64,000 nt of DNA from PMG-095 sp049324695. Its GTDB lineage: Bacteria > Myxococcota_A > Polyangia > Polyangiales > Polyangiaceae. Made by a program: the position numbers and the translations under genes. The stretch lies in NCBI GenBank assembly GCA_049324695.1, contig JBMOMJ010000016.1, positions 186,001 to 250,000 on the forward strand, read 5' to 3'. Of the stretch, positions 25,268-33,857 are shown piece after piece. Under the pieces are notes generated by a model, which saw nothing but the letters and a program-made list of their open reading frames with translations, was not told the origin of the DNA and searched no databases. Each line of letters starts with the position of its first letter. The first letter of the stretch is position 1.

Positions 25268-25920
25268 GCGCGGGCTCCCTTCTTCTTGCGGAAGGACTCG
25301 ATCTCCACGACCGATTCGCTGGCTGGCAGCGGCAGCTCGCCCACGCTTGCTTCCGGACCAACGATGCCGAGTGAGCGTGCGTGCTCGTAAAGCCGCGACT
25401 TCAACATGCGGCGGCCGCGATGCAGTCGGGACATCACCGTGCCGATCGGGCAACCCATGATGTCGGAGATTTCCTTGTACGAAAGATCTTCGACGTCGCT
25501 CAGAACTACTGCCAAGCGAAACTCCGTGGGGAGCTCATCGAGCGCCTTGCCGATCTCGGCTTCCAAAATCGGGCGCAGAGCTTGCGATTCGGGATCGCGC
25601 AGCGATTCCATTGTGGACGCGCTGATCCAACCGTCTGCTAGCGGATCTGCGTCGGGCCCGTCGAGCACGCTGCGCTCGAGGCCACCCCGGCGGTAGCGGT
25701 TGATGAACGTGTTGGTGAGGATCTTCAGCAACCAGGCGCGCAGGTTGGTTCCGGTTTCGAACTGACCTCGAGCCCGAATCGCCTTCAGTACGGCGTCTTG
25801 CACCAAATCCTCGGCCTCGGGCCCGTTTTTCATCAGGCGCGAGGCCACTGACAGGAGCGAAGGCAAGTGCTGCAGCACTTCCTGCTCGAACTGGTGGTTA
25901 CTGAGCGGGCGGGGAGCCAT
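25264..25920 (-). CDS. ECF RNA polymerase sigma factor (RpoE-like)
   Basis: 218 aa. Sigma region 2 is visible as PEAEDLVQDAVLKAIRARGQFETGTNLRAWLLKILTN split over residues 35-70. Region 4 is LPTEFRLAVVLSDVEDLSYKEISDIMGCPIGTVMSRLHRGRRML at about 130-175, with the helix-turn-helix that reads the -35 element. A 40-residue tail follows. It is first in a two-gene operon with the zinc anti-sigma gene (4-bp overlap). The regulon and signal are unknown. Confidence 0.93.
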   Translation of the reverse strand: MAPRPLSNHQFEQEVLQHLPSLLSVASRLMKNGPEAEDLVQDAVLKAIRARGQFETGTNLRAWLLKILTNTFINRYRRGGLERSVLDGPDADPLADGWISASTMESLRDPESQALRPILEAEIGKALDELPTEFRLAVVLSDVEDLSYKEISDIMGCPIGTVMSRLHRGRRMLKSRLYEHARSLGIVGPEASVGELPLPASESVVEIESFRKKKGARA

Positions 25921-25955
25921 CGTCGTCGGGTTACCGGTGCAACCGGTGCCCTGCT

Positions 25956-26564
25956 TTAGCTATTCCCGCCGGTTTCCGGGGGCTTTCCGCCACCCCGGTC
26001 GTCCAGCCGGCGCTCGATGCTATCTAGCCGTTCCGCAAGGCGTTTCACCTCGGTTTCGAGATCCCGAAAGGCGGCGAAGTTGGGCAACACCGTACGGATG
26101 CGCTCGTCGATGGCCGATTGCCACTGCTCGAGTGTGGCTCGTAGCCCCTTGTTCTCTTTGCCCTGCGACATGTCCTCGTCTCCCATGGGTTCCGACGGCG
26201 GGGCGATACTCGGATCGGCCTCGTCGCGGGGAATGAGCTTGCCGATGGGTCCCTCGCGCAGGTGCGTGAGAATTCGCTCGCCCCGATGGCGAATCAGCGC
26301 CTTCAAAGTGGTGAGCGGAATCGCGCGAGGCTTTTCGCGAAGCTCTTCCGAAATGATCAGAGCCAGCGTGACGTCGGTTTTGTCCTCTTTGGTTGCGTTG
26401 TCGATGATCTGGACGTCTTCGCCGTCTCGAATCATCTGCGCAATTTGAAGGAGCGTGACGTAGCTGCTGCCCTTCGTGTCGTAGAGCTTGCGGTTTGAGT
26501 ACCGCTTGATGATGCGCCGCTGCGAGGGCGGCGCCTCGCTGTCGGTGCCTGCGTCGCCGTTCAT
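25956..26564 (-). CDS. Polyhydroxyalkanoate synthesis regulator-like DNA-binding protein (PhaR-like)
   Basis: 202 aa from the ATG at 26564. The N-terminal 65 residues are the PHB/PHA accumulation regulator DNA-binding domain: RIIKRYSNRKLYDTKGSSYV, then LLQIAQMIRDGEDVQIID and a T-x-x-D-x-T element. In known systems this binds DNA near phasin genes and also PHA granules. The C-terminal half has a predicted coiled coil (RDLETEVKRLAERLDSIERR), probably for oligomerisation. No PHA genes are in the window. The upstream region has two strong hairpins. Confidence 0.85.
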   Translation of the reverse strand: MNGDAGTDSEAPPSQRRIIKRYSNRKLYDTKGSSYVTLLQIAQMIRDGEDVQIIDNATKEDKTDVTLALIISEELREKPRAIPLTTLKALIRHRGERILTHLREGPIGKLIPRDEADPSIAPPSEPMGDEDMSQGKENKGLRATLEQWQSAIDERIRTVLPNFAAFRDLETEVKRLAERLDSIERRLDDRGGGKPPETGGNS

Positions 26565-26650
26565 CGTCGAAATCCTGTGGGGCTGCCTGCGTGCGTCGCG
26601 CGGTCGGTGAAAGCGTACTGTTTCATCGACAACGTCGAAGCTGACGAGCC

Positions 26651-26720
26651 GCCGACGAAGCGTCGGCAAGCACCCTTCAGTTCAGCAGCCCTTACGCAGA
26701 GCGTCAAGGGGACGCTCTGC
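26651..26720. other. Two perfect hairpins between phaR-like and SUKH genes
   Basis: GCCGACG-AAG-CGTCGGC (26651-26667, 7 bp) and GCAGAGCGTC-AAGGG-GACGCTCTGC (26696-26720, 10 bp, perfect). The second is followed by CCCCTTATCC, without a clean T-run on either strand. They lie between the end of the SUKH gene and the start of the PhaR-like gene, both on the minus strand. Candidates are a terminator for the former or operator/leader structures for the latter. Confidence 0.5.
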
Positions 26721-26801
26721 CCCCTTATCCTACAGCCTCGTAGCCCGGCGTTCTCGTGGGTTCGGAACGATGGGACGGCTCCGGCCGGTGTGGAAGGGAA
26801 C

Positions 26802-27368
26802 CTAGGCGGAGCGCTGCAGGGGGGCTTCCGCCGCGAGCGAGCGGTGGCCGTCGAGCTCGTACTCGGCGAGCTCGACGAGGAGCTCCATGAACTCCGGGAA
26901 GCTATCGCGGCGCATGCCGAGCTCGTTGATCCAGGCGATCACTTCGTATTCGCCGTTCTGGTCCTTCACGTTTGGGTTGAAGGCGAACAAGGTCATCGAC
27001 TGCAAGTCGACGCCGAAGGGGATGATGTTCGTGAACTGCTGTCGCCGCGTCGGCGGAGCCAAGTGAGGCTCGGGCGTTTCGGCTGCAGCGAACGCCGCTT
27101 GCGCGAACTCGTCGTACTTACGATTGCCGAGGCACGCGGTGCCGAGCAGGCTGGCTCCATCGAAGCAACGCGGCCAACCATCGTGCTTCGCCAGAAATGC
27201 GCGATACGAAGGCGGCAGCGGCACGCCGAGGCGCGCTTCGGCGGCTTCGATCGCTTGCGCGGAAGCGCCTGGGTTCGGAACGAGTCCGAGATCGCGAAAA
27301 GGAGCGAGCCGCAGCACTTCGGTCTGCACGCTGCGCAATCGGTCCACCAAATTCTCGAGATCGGCCAT
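26802..27368 (-). CDS. SUKH/SMI1-KNR4 domain protein
   Basis: 188 aa from the ATG at 27368. SUKH-fold marks are AEARLGVPLPPSYRAFLAKHDGW, then IIPFGVDLQSMTLFAFN and the late EVIAWINEL strand. The superfamily often supplies immunity proteins against polymorphic toxins, but many members are stand-alone housekeeping proteins and no toxin gene lies next to it. A role in immunity is therefore not supported here. It is divergent from the lipoprotein/PDZ gene at 27491. Confidence 0.75.
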   Translation of the reverse strand: MADLENLVDRLRSVQTEVLRLAPFRDLGLVPNPGASAQAIEAAEARLGVPLPPSYRAFLAKHDGWPRCFDGASLLGTACLGNRKYDEFAQAAFAAAETPEPHLAPPTRRQQFTNIIPFGVDLQSMTLFAFNPNVKDQNGEYEVIAWINELGMRRDSFPEFMELLVELAEYELDGHRSLAAEAPLQRSA

Positions 27369-27490
27369 GCTGCCTCCGTTCGCACCACGACCTAGATCAG
27401 AGCGCCACGAACGGCCCAATTCTCTGCGAACGCGCGGCGAGGCGTCTTTCTGGGCCGTTTCGGACAAGCGCGCGTATACGCAGCAATAAG

Positions 27491-29302
27491 GTGCGACGGC
27501 TTTCGGCGTTTGGCTTTCTCCTGCTGCTTTCGAGTTGTGGTCCGGGCGAGCGCGCGCCGCACCTGATCGAGCTCGCCGACGTTCAGCCACGTCATTTGGA
27601 GGTGGGAGATCGCATGCGTCTCACGGGCAGCGGCTTCCCCGAAGGGCGGCCGGCGAGTGTGACGTTACGCGGCGAAGTACGGCGCGCCGGTGAAGTGCCG
27701 CGCACCGACGTGGTCGTGAGCGCCGAGGCAGAGCAAGTTGCTCCGCATGCCTTGGAGCTGCCGATTGATGCGGAGCTAGCGGCCAAGTTGTGCGGCGGAG
27801 CGAGCGCACGTCACGGAACTTTTCGCGGTGACGTCGAAGTTTCGTTCTCGCCACAGAGCGCGAGCGGCCTGCCCGTGGTGGGGCGCCTCGACGGAGTCGT
27901 AATCGACTTCGTACCGGTGGAGCGCGACGAAGCCAGCGATGCCAAGCGCGCTTTGCGTGGTGATGGGGCTCGCTTCGCGCGGTTCTTGGGGATTACGCTG
28001 GGGGCCACGGCAGAAGGCCTGCAGCTCACGGCGGTCGAGCCGCACGGTCGCGCGGCGCGAGCCAACCTGGCTGTTGGCGACGTGATTCAAGAGCTCGATG
28101 GTATGGTCGTGCGCGGGGTCGCCGACTTCATTCCGCCGCCGAACGCCAAGAGCTCGCTAGTGGTGATGCGGCGCGGCTCCGAGCCGCTCGCGTTGCGCGT
28201 CGACTCGAGTGGCTTTCGCTACAGCTCGCCGGAGACGCTCGTGCCCGCGCTCGTCGTGTTCGGCGCGCTGTTCGCAACGTTCATGGCTTTGTGCTCTCCG
28301 CTCGGGCGTTGGCTAACACGCTTCGAGCGTCGTTTGAGTGAACGCCTACGGAGTGAGCCGAGCGCTGCCGGCGCGAAGCAAGCGCCGTCGGCGGCCCGCG
28401 CGTTCAAAGCGTTGCTCGGGCATCAATTGCCGGAGTCGTTTCTGCCATACCTGGCGCTGGTCGGTGCCTGCGCAGTGTTCTCGCTGCTGGCGTTGTCGCG
28501 CAGTGTGATTTGGACAGAGCTCGACGCTTTGTTATTACCGGCGGTCACGCTGTCGGGCTTGTGCGTGTGCGCCTTTCTGGCGGGCGATGCGGCACCGTGG
28601 TCCTTGCGAAGCGGACTCTTACGCGCAGTGTGCGTGCTGTTGTTCAACCTGCCGCTCGCGCTGTTCATCTTGGCAACGGCGTCGTGGGCGGGGAGCTTGC
28701 GCGTATCCGATGTGGTAGGCGCACAGGGACCGTGGCCGTGGCAGTGGGCCGTGTGCCAGAGCCCAGTGCTCGGCATGTTGGCGCTGATGTCGTTGCTATC
28801 GCGGGTTGCGAGCGTGCGTGCGAGCGCTGAGCTTTCTCGCTCGTTGCCCAACACGGCTCGTCAGCGTGCGCTGGAGCTCTCGGCCTGGGCTCACACGCTG
28901 TGCGTCACAGGGCTCTTGGCGTTGCTCGGGTTCGGTGGCGCCGCGCTCCCTTTTACTCACGTCTCGGCGTGGGCCATGGCGCTCGGTGTGGTCCTCACGT
29001 TGGGCAAGGCGTGCGGGCTGCTGTTGTTCGTTGCCGTGCTGCGTTGGATGTTCGGTTCGACTGACGTGGTCCAAAGCGCACGCGGCGCACTCCTGTTCCT
29101 GGTGCTCCCCAGCGGGCTCGCGTTGGCGGCAGGCGTTGTGTTCGCCGGTTTGGGGCGTGGGCCCACGTTTGGCACCGTGGCGCAGGCGCTCCCGGCGACG
29201 GCCTTCGTCACCCTGCTTGCGATTTCTGTCTGGCTCGGCTGGCGCGTCTTCCGGGGCGCCCGGACCCAAACCCCCGAGCTCAGAATTCAGTCCTGGTTGT
29301 AG
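27491..29302 (+). CDS. Lipoprotein-PDZ-multispan membrane protein (weakly NuoH-like C-terminus)
   Basis: 603 aa from a GTG at 27491 that leads straight into a lipobox (FGFLLLLSSC). Residues about 20-140 form a beta-rich region that begins like an IPT/TIG-type strand set (RMRLTGSGFPEGRPASVTLRG). Residues about 150-230 look like a PDZ domain (GITLGATAEGLQLTAVEPHG, then ANLAVGDVIQELDG). After one helix and a basic loop come about eight membrane helices. Their order and the WPWQWAVCQSPVLGMLALM block recall subunit H of complex I, but the NuoH charged PFDLPEAE motif is absent. An electron-transport role is therefore not claimed. The mixture is unusual and the function unknown. Confidence 0.6.
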   Translation: MRRLSAFGFLLLLSSCGPGERAPHLIELADVQPRHLEVGDRMRLTGSGFPEGRPASVTLRGEVRRAGEVPRTDVVVSAEAEQVAPHALELPIDAELAAKLCGGASARHGTFRGDVEVSFSPQSASGLPVVGRLDGVVIDFVPVERDEASDAKRALRGDGARFARFLGITLGATAEGLQLTAVEPHGRAARANLAVGDVIQELDGMVVRGVADFIPPPNAKSSLVVMRRGSEPLALRVDSSGFRYSSPETLVPALVVFGALFATFMALCSPLGRWLTRFERRLSERLRSEPSAAGAKQAPSAARAFKALLGHQLPESFLPYLALVGACAVFSLLALSRSVIWTELDALLLPAVTLSGLCVCAFLAGDAAPWSLRSGLLRAVCVLLFNLPLALFILATASWAGSLRVSDVVGAQGPWPWQWAVCQSPVLGMLALMSLLSRVASVRASAELSRSLPNTARQRALELSAWAHTLCVTGLLALLGFGGAALPFTHVSAWAMALGVVLTLGKACGLLLFVAVLRWMFGSTDVVQSARGALLFLVLPSGLALAAGVVFAGLGRGPTFGTVAQALPATAFVTLLAISVWLGWRVFRGARTQTPELRIQSWL

Positions 29303-29448
29303 CGTCGTTATTGGCTGGGTTTTTCCGCTGGAAACGTCCGAAAAGCGGCCTGACGGGCATCGCCGATCGAATCGACGCTGAGTGCGCTAAATACCGTCCG
29401 CCAGCGACCGTTTGGTGGGAAGCGGCCGTTTAGGCCCGCGTCTCTGCC

Positions 29449-29850
29449 ATGAGAAAAGGAACCACCGCCCAGCAGATGGAGCCCCACAAGGACGAAGCCG
29501 GGGGTTCTCACCGTCGAGCTCACGATCGGTATTCGGTCGATCTCGATGTCAGCTTGGGTAGCGAGCACAACTTCTACTCGGGGTTCGCGGAGAACCTCTC
29601 CGTAGGCGGTGTGTTCGTTGCCACACACCAAGTGCGGCCCGTGGGTGAGAAGGTGGAAGTCTCGATTCATCTACCCGATGGCACCGAGGTGCGCGCGGTG
29701 GGTGAGGTGCGCTGGACGCGATTGTTCAACGCCGAGAGCGACATGCCACCCGGTATGGGGCTGCGCTTCACGGAGTTGAACAGCGGAGCCAACACCGCCA
29801 TCGAGCGCTTCCTGCATCAGCGCGAGCCGCTCTTTTACGACGACGAATGA
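29449..29850 (+). CDS. PilZ-domain protein (myxobacterial type)
   Basis: 133 aa, essentially a single PilZ domain that binds cyclic di-GMP. The two binding elements are visible: an Arg-rich start (HRRAHDRYSVDLDVSL) and NLSVGGVFVAT, the N/D-x-S-x-x-G type. The rest follows the PilZ beta-barrel (EVRAVGEVRWTR, PGMGLRFTEL). Single-domain PilZ proteins of this form are numerous in myxobacteria and affect motility or surface behaviour. The partner is unknown. Confidence 0.85.
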   Translation: MRKGTTAQQMEPHKDEAGGSHRRAHDRYSVDLDVSLGSEHNFYSGFAENLSVGGVFVATHQVRPVGEKVEVSIHLPDGTEVRAVGEVRWTRLFNAESDMPPGMGLRFTELNSGANTAIERFLHQREPLFYDDE

Positions 29851-29861
29851 GGCGTGCCCGG

Positions 29862-30590
29862 TCAGGGCAGCAGCGTCACGTCGTCGAGCAAGATGTCGAA
29901 CGGCTCGCTGGCGGTGAACACCCAAAATCCGATCGTTGCGAGCTTGCTGCGATCGAGGCGGAGTGATGCCGCGCCGCTAGTGGGGATGAGTTCGTCGAAC
30001 GGCAGCGAGTAGTTCGTCCAGCTTTCGCTGACCGTCAGATCTTTGCGGAAGTGCATGGGATCCGTACCGTTGACGTTGGTCCCGTCGAGCACGTCGACGC
30101 TGAGGCTACGCACCGTCGAGATCGATTCGGCGCGAGCCCAGAAGCTTAGGCGCGTGTACGAACGGGCGTCGAGATAGGGTTGCCCCGGCAAATCTAGCCC
30201 GACGAAGCACCAGGTTGGGCAGGCGCTGCCGTACGCACGGAGGGCGTGTGCGTTGCCGCCTTCGCGCGCACCAAGGGAGCTGTAGTTGACGTTGAGGGAC
30301 GACCCCGTGTCATTCGTCACGTACCACCAGCCTCCGCTGATGAGCGTTTGAGTGTCACCGTCCTCGAAGTTGTCGAGCAGCAGCGGGCTGGGTGAACCGC
30401 TGCCGCCCTGAGCCTGCGCGCCGCCGCTGTTCGCGCTACCACCGCTGGCGCTGCCACCGCTAGCGCTACCACCGCTAGCGCTGCCGCCCTGACCCTGTGT
30501 GCCGCCGCTGCCGAGCTCACGCGTGAAGGCGTCGAGCGCGCCGTTCGAGCAGGCGCACGCGAGGGCTAACACGAGCAGGGTTCGCTTCAC
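29862..30590 (-). CDS. Lipoprotein with GGSAS repeat linker and carbohydrate-binding-like domain
   Basis: 242 aa from a GTG at 30590. The lipobox is LVLALACAC, then a linker with repeated GGSAS units (three in tandem), then about 160 residues beginning LLLDNFEDGDTQTLISGGWW. That resembles the CIA30/CBM11-like beta-sandwich start of surface carbohydrate-binding modules, with SYTRLSFWARAES and FDILLDDVTLLP as later strands. It probably displays this module on the cell surface; the ligand is unknown. It converges with the PilZ gene. Confidence 0.7.
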   Translation of the reverse strand: MKRTLLVLALACACSNGALDAFTRELGSGGTQGQGGSASGGSASGGSASGGSANSGGAQAQGGSGSPSPLLLDNFEDGDTQTLISGGWWYVTNDTGSSLNVNYSSLGAREGGNAHALRAYGSACPTWCFVGLDLPGQPYLDARSYTRLSFWARAESISTVRSLSVDVLDGTNVNGTDPMHFRKDLTVSESWTNYSLPFDELIPTSGAASLRLDRSKLATIGFWVFTASEPFDILLDDVTLLP

Positions 30591-30743
30591 GGCAGAACTC
30601 GAAGGTATCAAGGAACTCGAGCTCCGCAACGCGCCCCGCACAGAGCGACAAGCGCTTAGGAACCGCCGCAGAGTGCCCGCGTGGGGGGAGTCTCTTCCGA
30701 ATTCACTTCGGAAGAGGGGGGCGGCGCGTGCCGCCCCCACAAA

Positions 30744-31814
30744 CTAGAGCACGCCCGGCAGCTGAAGCACTAGGCCGAACGCGCCCCAGCCTAGCGGGCG
30801 TTCGAGCTTTGCGATTTCACTCCCGCTCACGCGCAACGCCGGCGCATTGGTCGCAAGGCTCGCATCGATGCGCGCAAACAAACCCACGTGCGGAGAAATC
30901 CACGCCGTAAATCCAACTCCGGCAGTGAGGAACGGAGCCGTGTGCTGTTCGTTATGTCCGACGAAGCCAGTCGCGGCGTGCCCCTCGACGCTGTAGAAGG
31001 CGAGCCCGCCTCCGAGCGAGAACCAAAGCTCGAACGGCTCGGGCAGCTCGAGCGAACAGCCGCCGCGCAACGCCGCGCTCAAGCGTCGCGTGTCGATGCT
31101 GCCGGCGTCCACGTGCAGCGTTGGACGATACAGAGTGCTCGTGAAAGCGGGACCGACGAAGCACGGAAAGCGACCGTAGTAAGTTGCGAGCTCACCGCCG
31201 ACTCCGAGTGTACGCGAATCGAAATCGTAGAACGTGTTTGGTGCGATGAAGAAACTGACGGCGCCGTGGTTGCCTCGCGGTGCAAGCGCCGGACGCCGCG
31301 CTGGAGCCGGCGCAGGCGGCTTGACTGGAGGTGGCTCCGGTTTTGGCTCGGGCTTGGGTTCTACTTCCGGCTTTGGCTCGGCTTTCTTGAAGGCCAAAGT
31401 CACGGCGCGCAGCGCTTCTACCGCGCGCACCGCGACGACTTCGGCGGTGACCTCGGCAGCGCGCGCGTCGAGCTCTTGCACCACGGGAGTACGCGACAAC
31501 GGACCGTAGGCGCGAATCCGAATCGTGCTGCCGTCGCGCACGATACTCAGCGCTCCCTCGACGCCGGCTTCCAACGTCGGCTCACTCGCGGTGCCGTGAA
31601 GCAGTCGAACGTCCGCCGCGAGGCCCACCGCGGAAAGCTCGCCGCGCACTCGGTTCAGTGCTTCATCAAGCACCGGATCGACGCCCTCTGCGACTTCGAT
31701 CAACACGCGTGGCTCCGCGTACGACTCACTCGCGAGCGCTGTCACACCACACGCAAGGACGGCACTCGCGAGCGCCAGCAGAGGCCGGCACCGCGGGCGT
31801 CTCGCTTTCGCCAT
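30744..31814 (-). CDS. Exported protein with Pro/Glu/Lys linker and barrel-like C-terminus
   Basis: 356 aa. The signal peptide is LLALASAVLACGVTALASESYA. Then come an N-terminal domain of about 110 residues (a periplasmic alpha/beta segment), a linker of PEPKPE repeats and Pro/Ala, and a C-terminal 180-residue region of alternating hydrophobic strands (FFIAPNTFYDFDSRTLGVGG, GPAFTSTLYRPTLHVDAG) ending in aliphatic/aromatic residues. This suggests an outer-membrane beta-barrel or peptidoglycan-spanning protein. It is third in a sigma factor, FecR-like, exported-protein operon, so it is a likely target or sensor partner. Confidence 0.65.
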   Translation of the reverse strand: MAKARRPRCRPLLALASAVLACGVTALASESYAEPRVLIEVAEGVDPVLDEALNRVRGELSAVGLAADVRLLHGTASEPTLEAGVEGALSIVRDGSTIRIRAYGPLSRTPVVQELDARAAEVTAEVVAVRAVEALRAVTLAFKKAEPKPEVEPKPEPKPEPPPVKPPAPAPARRPALAPRGNHGAVSFFIAPNTFYDFDSRTLGVGGELATYYGRFPCFVGPAFTSTLYRPTLHVDAGSIDTRRLSAALRGGCSLELPEPFELWFSLGGGLAFYSVEGHAATGFVGHNEQHTAPFLTAGVGFTAWISPHVGLFARIDASLATNAPALRVSGSEIAKLERPLGWGAFGLVLQLPGVL

Positions 31815-31817
31815 ATC

Positions 31818-33074
31818 TCAGTCTTCGAGTATTGCCCGCGCCGTTTGCGCGTAAGCTCCCCGTGGGAAGCGCTTCATATACTCGCGCGCGACGTTCCGCG
31901 CCGCAAGAGTTCCCTCGAGCTTGTTCACCAGCGTGAGCTTTCGACCGAGCGCTTCGGACGAGTACACGTCGCTCGGCGCTTCGCTCAGGTAGGTGTTGAG
32001 CCAACGCAGCGCTTCGGCCCGCCGACCTTGCTGATCGTAGACGCGGCCCAGGAAGAACGCTGCCTGACGCGCTGGCTTCTGCCCGGCGAAGCGTTCGCGT
32101 AGCGCACTCCACGCGCTGACGGCGAGCGCGCCGTGCCCGGTATAGTTGGCGGCGTGCGCCAACGCGCTGAGATCTGCGCTGCCCCGTTCGCGCAAAACAC
32201 GCTCGGCGCCGAGCGCTTCGGCGGACTTCACGACCTCTGAGAATTGGCCCTTTGCTACGAGCGCCGACCAAGCAGGCGTCGCGTCGGCGTGCGCCAGCGC
32301 AGGGGCGGAATTGGTGCGCGGCGAGTGCGGGGCCGTGACGCCCGGCTTCTCCACGGCGTGCACCTCGGCACCCGGCGCGACGCCATTTAGACTCGATCGC
32401 GGCGCTGCCGGTTCGAGGCTGGCAACCGCAGCGCGCGAGTCTGCCCCTCCGATGCGCAGGGTCTCGCCGGCGGAGACAGCGCGGTCGAGCCCATTGGGGC
32501 CAGTCACCTGCACGCGACCTTCCTGCATGGCCACGGAGAACAGCTGCTGCTCTGGTCGCCAAACTAGGTGGAACTTCGTCCCGACGACGCGTACTTCATA
32601 CGGACCCGCGAGGAACCGATAGTCCGTGCTGCGCGCGTGCTTCACGTTCACGTCGAGATCGCCCTGCGCAAGCCGAGTGCGGGCCGCATGCTTGCCGGTA
32701 ACCTCGATGGCAAGCGAGCTGTTCGGATGAACGCCAACCTGGCTGCCATCCGAAAAGTCGACGCTCGCGGTTTGGGTGCGCGCTTGAATCCAGCCGGCTG
32801 CGATCTCCGCCCCGCGCACCTGATACTCGAGCTCTGACGGGAGCAGCGCGAATGCGACGCCGGCAGCCAGTGCCGCAACAGCAGCCGCAGCGGGCACGGC
32901 TACACGGAAAGAGAAGCGTGAAGTCTCGAGGCCCTCGCGCTGCGCCATGCGCGCCTGAATCGCTTGCCAGGTGCGTGAGCGCTCCGCGGAGCCGCGCTTT
33001 TGAGCGTGCTCGTCAGCGAGCGCTCGAAACGCCGAGCTCACGTCGGCAGAAGACAGGTCACGCCGGCTAGGCAC
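31818..33074 (-). CDS. FecR-like anti-sigma/transmembrane regulator with TPR-like C-terminus
   Basis: 418 aa. A short cytoplasmic N-terminal segment is followed by one membrane helix (AVPAAAAVAALAAGVAFALL). Next is a FecR domain: TASVDFSDGSQVGVHPNSSLAIEV, GDLDVNVKHAR, FLAGPYEVRVVGTKFHL, SVAMQEGRVQVTGP. The last 130 residues are helical repeats (AAFFLGRVYDQQGRRAEALRWLNTYL) like TPRs. It overlaps the end of the upstream ECF sigma gene by 8 bp, so it is probably its anti-sigma or sigma regulator. The downstream exported protein starts 4 bp beyond it. Confidence 0.8.
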   Translation of the reverse strand: MPSRRDLSSADVSSAFRALADEHAQKRGSAERSRTWQAIQARMAQREGLETSRFSFRVAVPAAAAVAALAAGVAFALLPSELEYQVRGAEIAAGWIQARTQTASVDFSDGSQVGVHPNSSLAIEVTGKHAARTRLAQGDLDVNVKHARSTDYRFLAGPYEVRVVGTKFHLVWRPEQQLFSVAMQEGRVQVTGPNGLDRAVSAGETLRIGGADSRAAVASLEPAAPRSSLNGVAPGAEVHAVEKPGVTAPHSPRTNSAPALAHADATPAWSALVAKGQFSEVVKSAEALGAERVLRERGSADLSALAHAANYTGHGALAVSAWSALRERFAGQKPARQAAFFLGRVYDQQGRRAEALRWLNTYLSEAPSDVYSSEALGRKLTLVNKLEGTLAARNVAREYMKRFPRGAYAQTARAILED

Positions 33075-33684
33075 GGTTCGGCCTCCGATCTTGAATGTAG
33101 TCGGCCAAGAGTGCGTTGCGGCTCACGCGCTTCAAGACGTGCTCGTTCGCGCGCCGGACCCAACGTTTGGCGGTGGATTCGGAGACCTTCAGCGCGTCAG
33201 CGATCTCCGCCATGTGCATGCCTTCCAAGCTGTGCAGCACGAACGCCATGCGCGCGTTCACGCCGAGCTCGTCCAGAATGCGGCTCAACTGAATCAGCGC
33301 TGCCTTGGCTTTCGGATCATCGTGCCCGGGCTCCTGCTCGAGCTCGGGAATCAACCCGGACAACTTGAGGAGCAACTCGCGCCGCTTGCGTCGCCGCACT
33401 TCGCCGCGAATCGCATTCATGGTGATCGACACCAGGTAGCTGCGAATCGCGCTCTGCGCGCGAATGCGATGTGCGTTCTCGAAGAACTTGACGAAGACCT
33501 CACTCACGAGGTCCATCGTTTCAGCGTTGGGGCCCAAGCACTTCAGCACCAGGCCGTGCACCAAACCGTGAAACTGCTCGAACGCCTGGCGCTGCCAATC
33601 CGAGCCATGATTGGACAGGGAGGAATGCAGCTCCTCGCCCTCCAAGATGGGGCTCGCGTTCTTGGGTGAAACCAGGGTCGACAC
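33067..33684 (-). CDS. ECF-type RNA polymerase sigma factor
   Basis: 205 aa. Region 2 lies at about residues 30-90 (VFVKFFENAHRIRAQSAIRSYLVSITMNAIRGEVRRRKR split), and region 4 at 125-185 (ELGVNARMAFVLHSLEGMHM, AEIADALKVSESTAKRWVRRANEHVL). It is the first gene of a sigma-FecR-exported protein operon on the minus strand and divergent from a ricin-like lipoprotein gene. The signal and regulon are unknown. Confidence 0.85.
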   Translation of the reverse strand: MSTLVSPKNASPILEGEELHSSLSNHGSDWQRQAFEQFHGLVHGLVLKCLGPNAETMDLVSEVFVKFFENAHRIRAQSAIRSYLVSITMNAIRGEVRRRKRRELLLKLSGLIPELEQEPGHDDPKAKAALIQLSRILDELGVNARMAFVLHSLEGMHMAEIADALKVSESTAKRWVRRANEHVLKRVSRNALLADYIQDRRPNRA

Positions 33685-33857
33685 CGGCTACGCAGCTTAG
33701 CAGCTTTCTTTACGATGCGCGGTGAGAACGCGTTACGCAAACACACCTACTGGTTTCTTCATGGGCGCGCGAGGCATCGAGTCTGTTCGGGTGTTCCCCC
33801 TGGGGGCGCGAGCCGTGTTTGAAAATAAGACAGACAGCGCTAGCGTGCACGTAGCGC

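Noticed and set aside
26802..27368. Immunity protein of a polymorphic toxin system
   Set aside because: The SUKH fold permits it, but no toxin, secretion tag or related immunity gene is adjacent.
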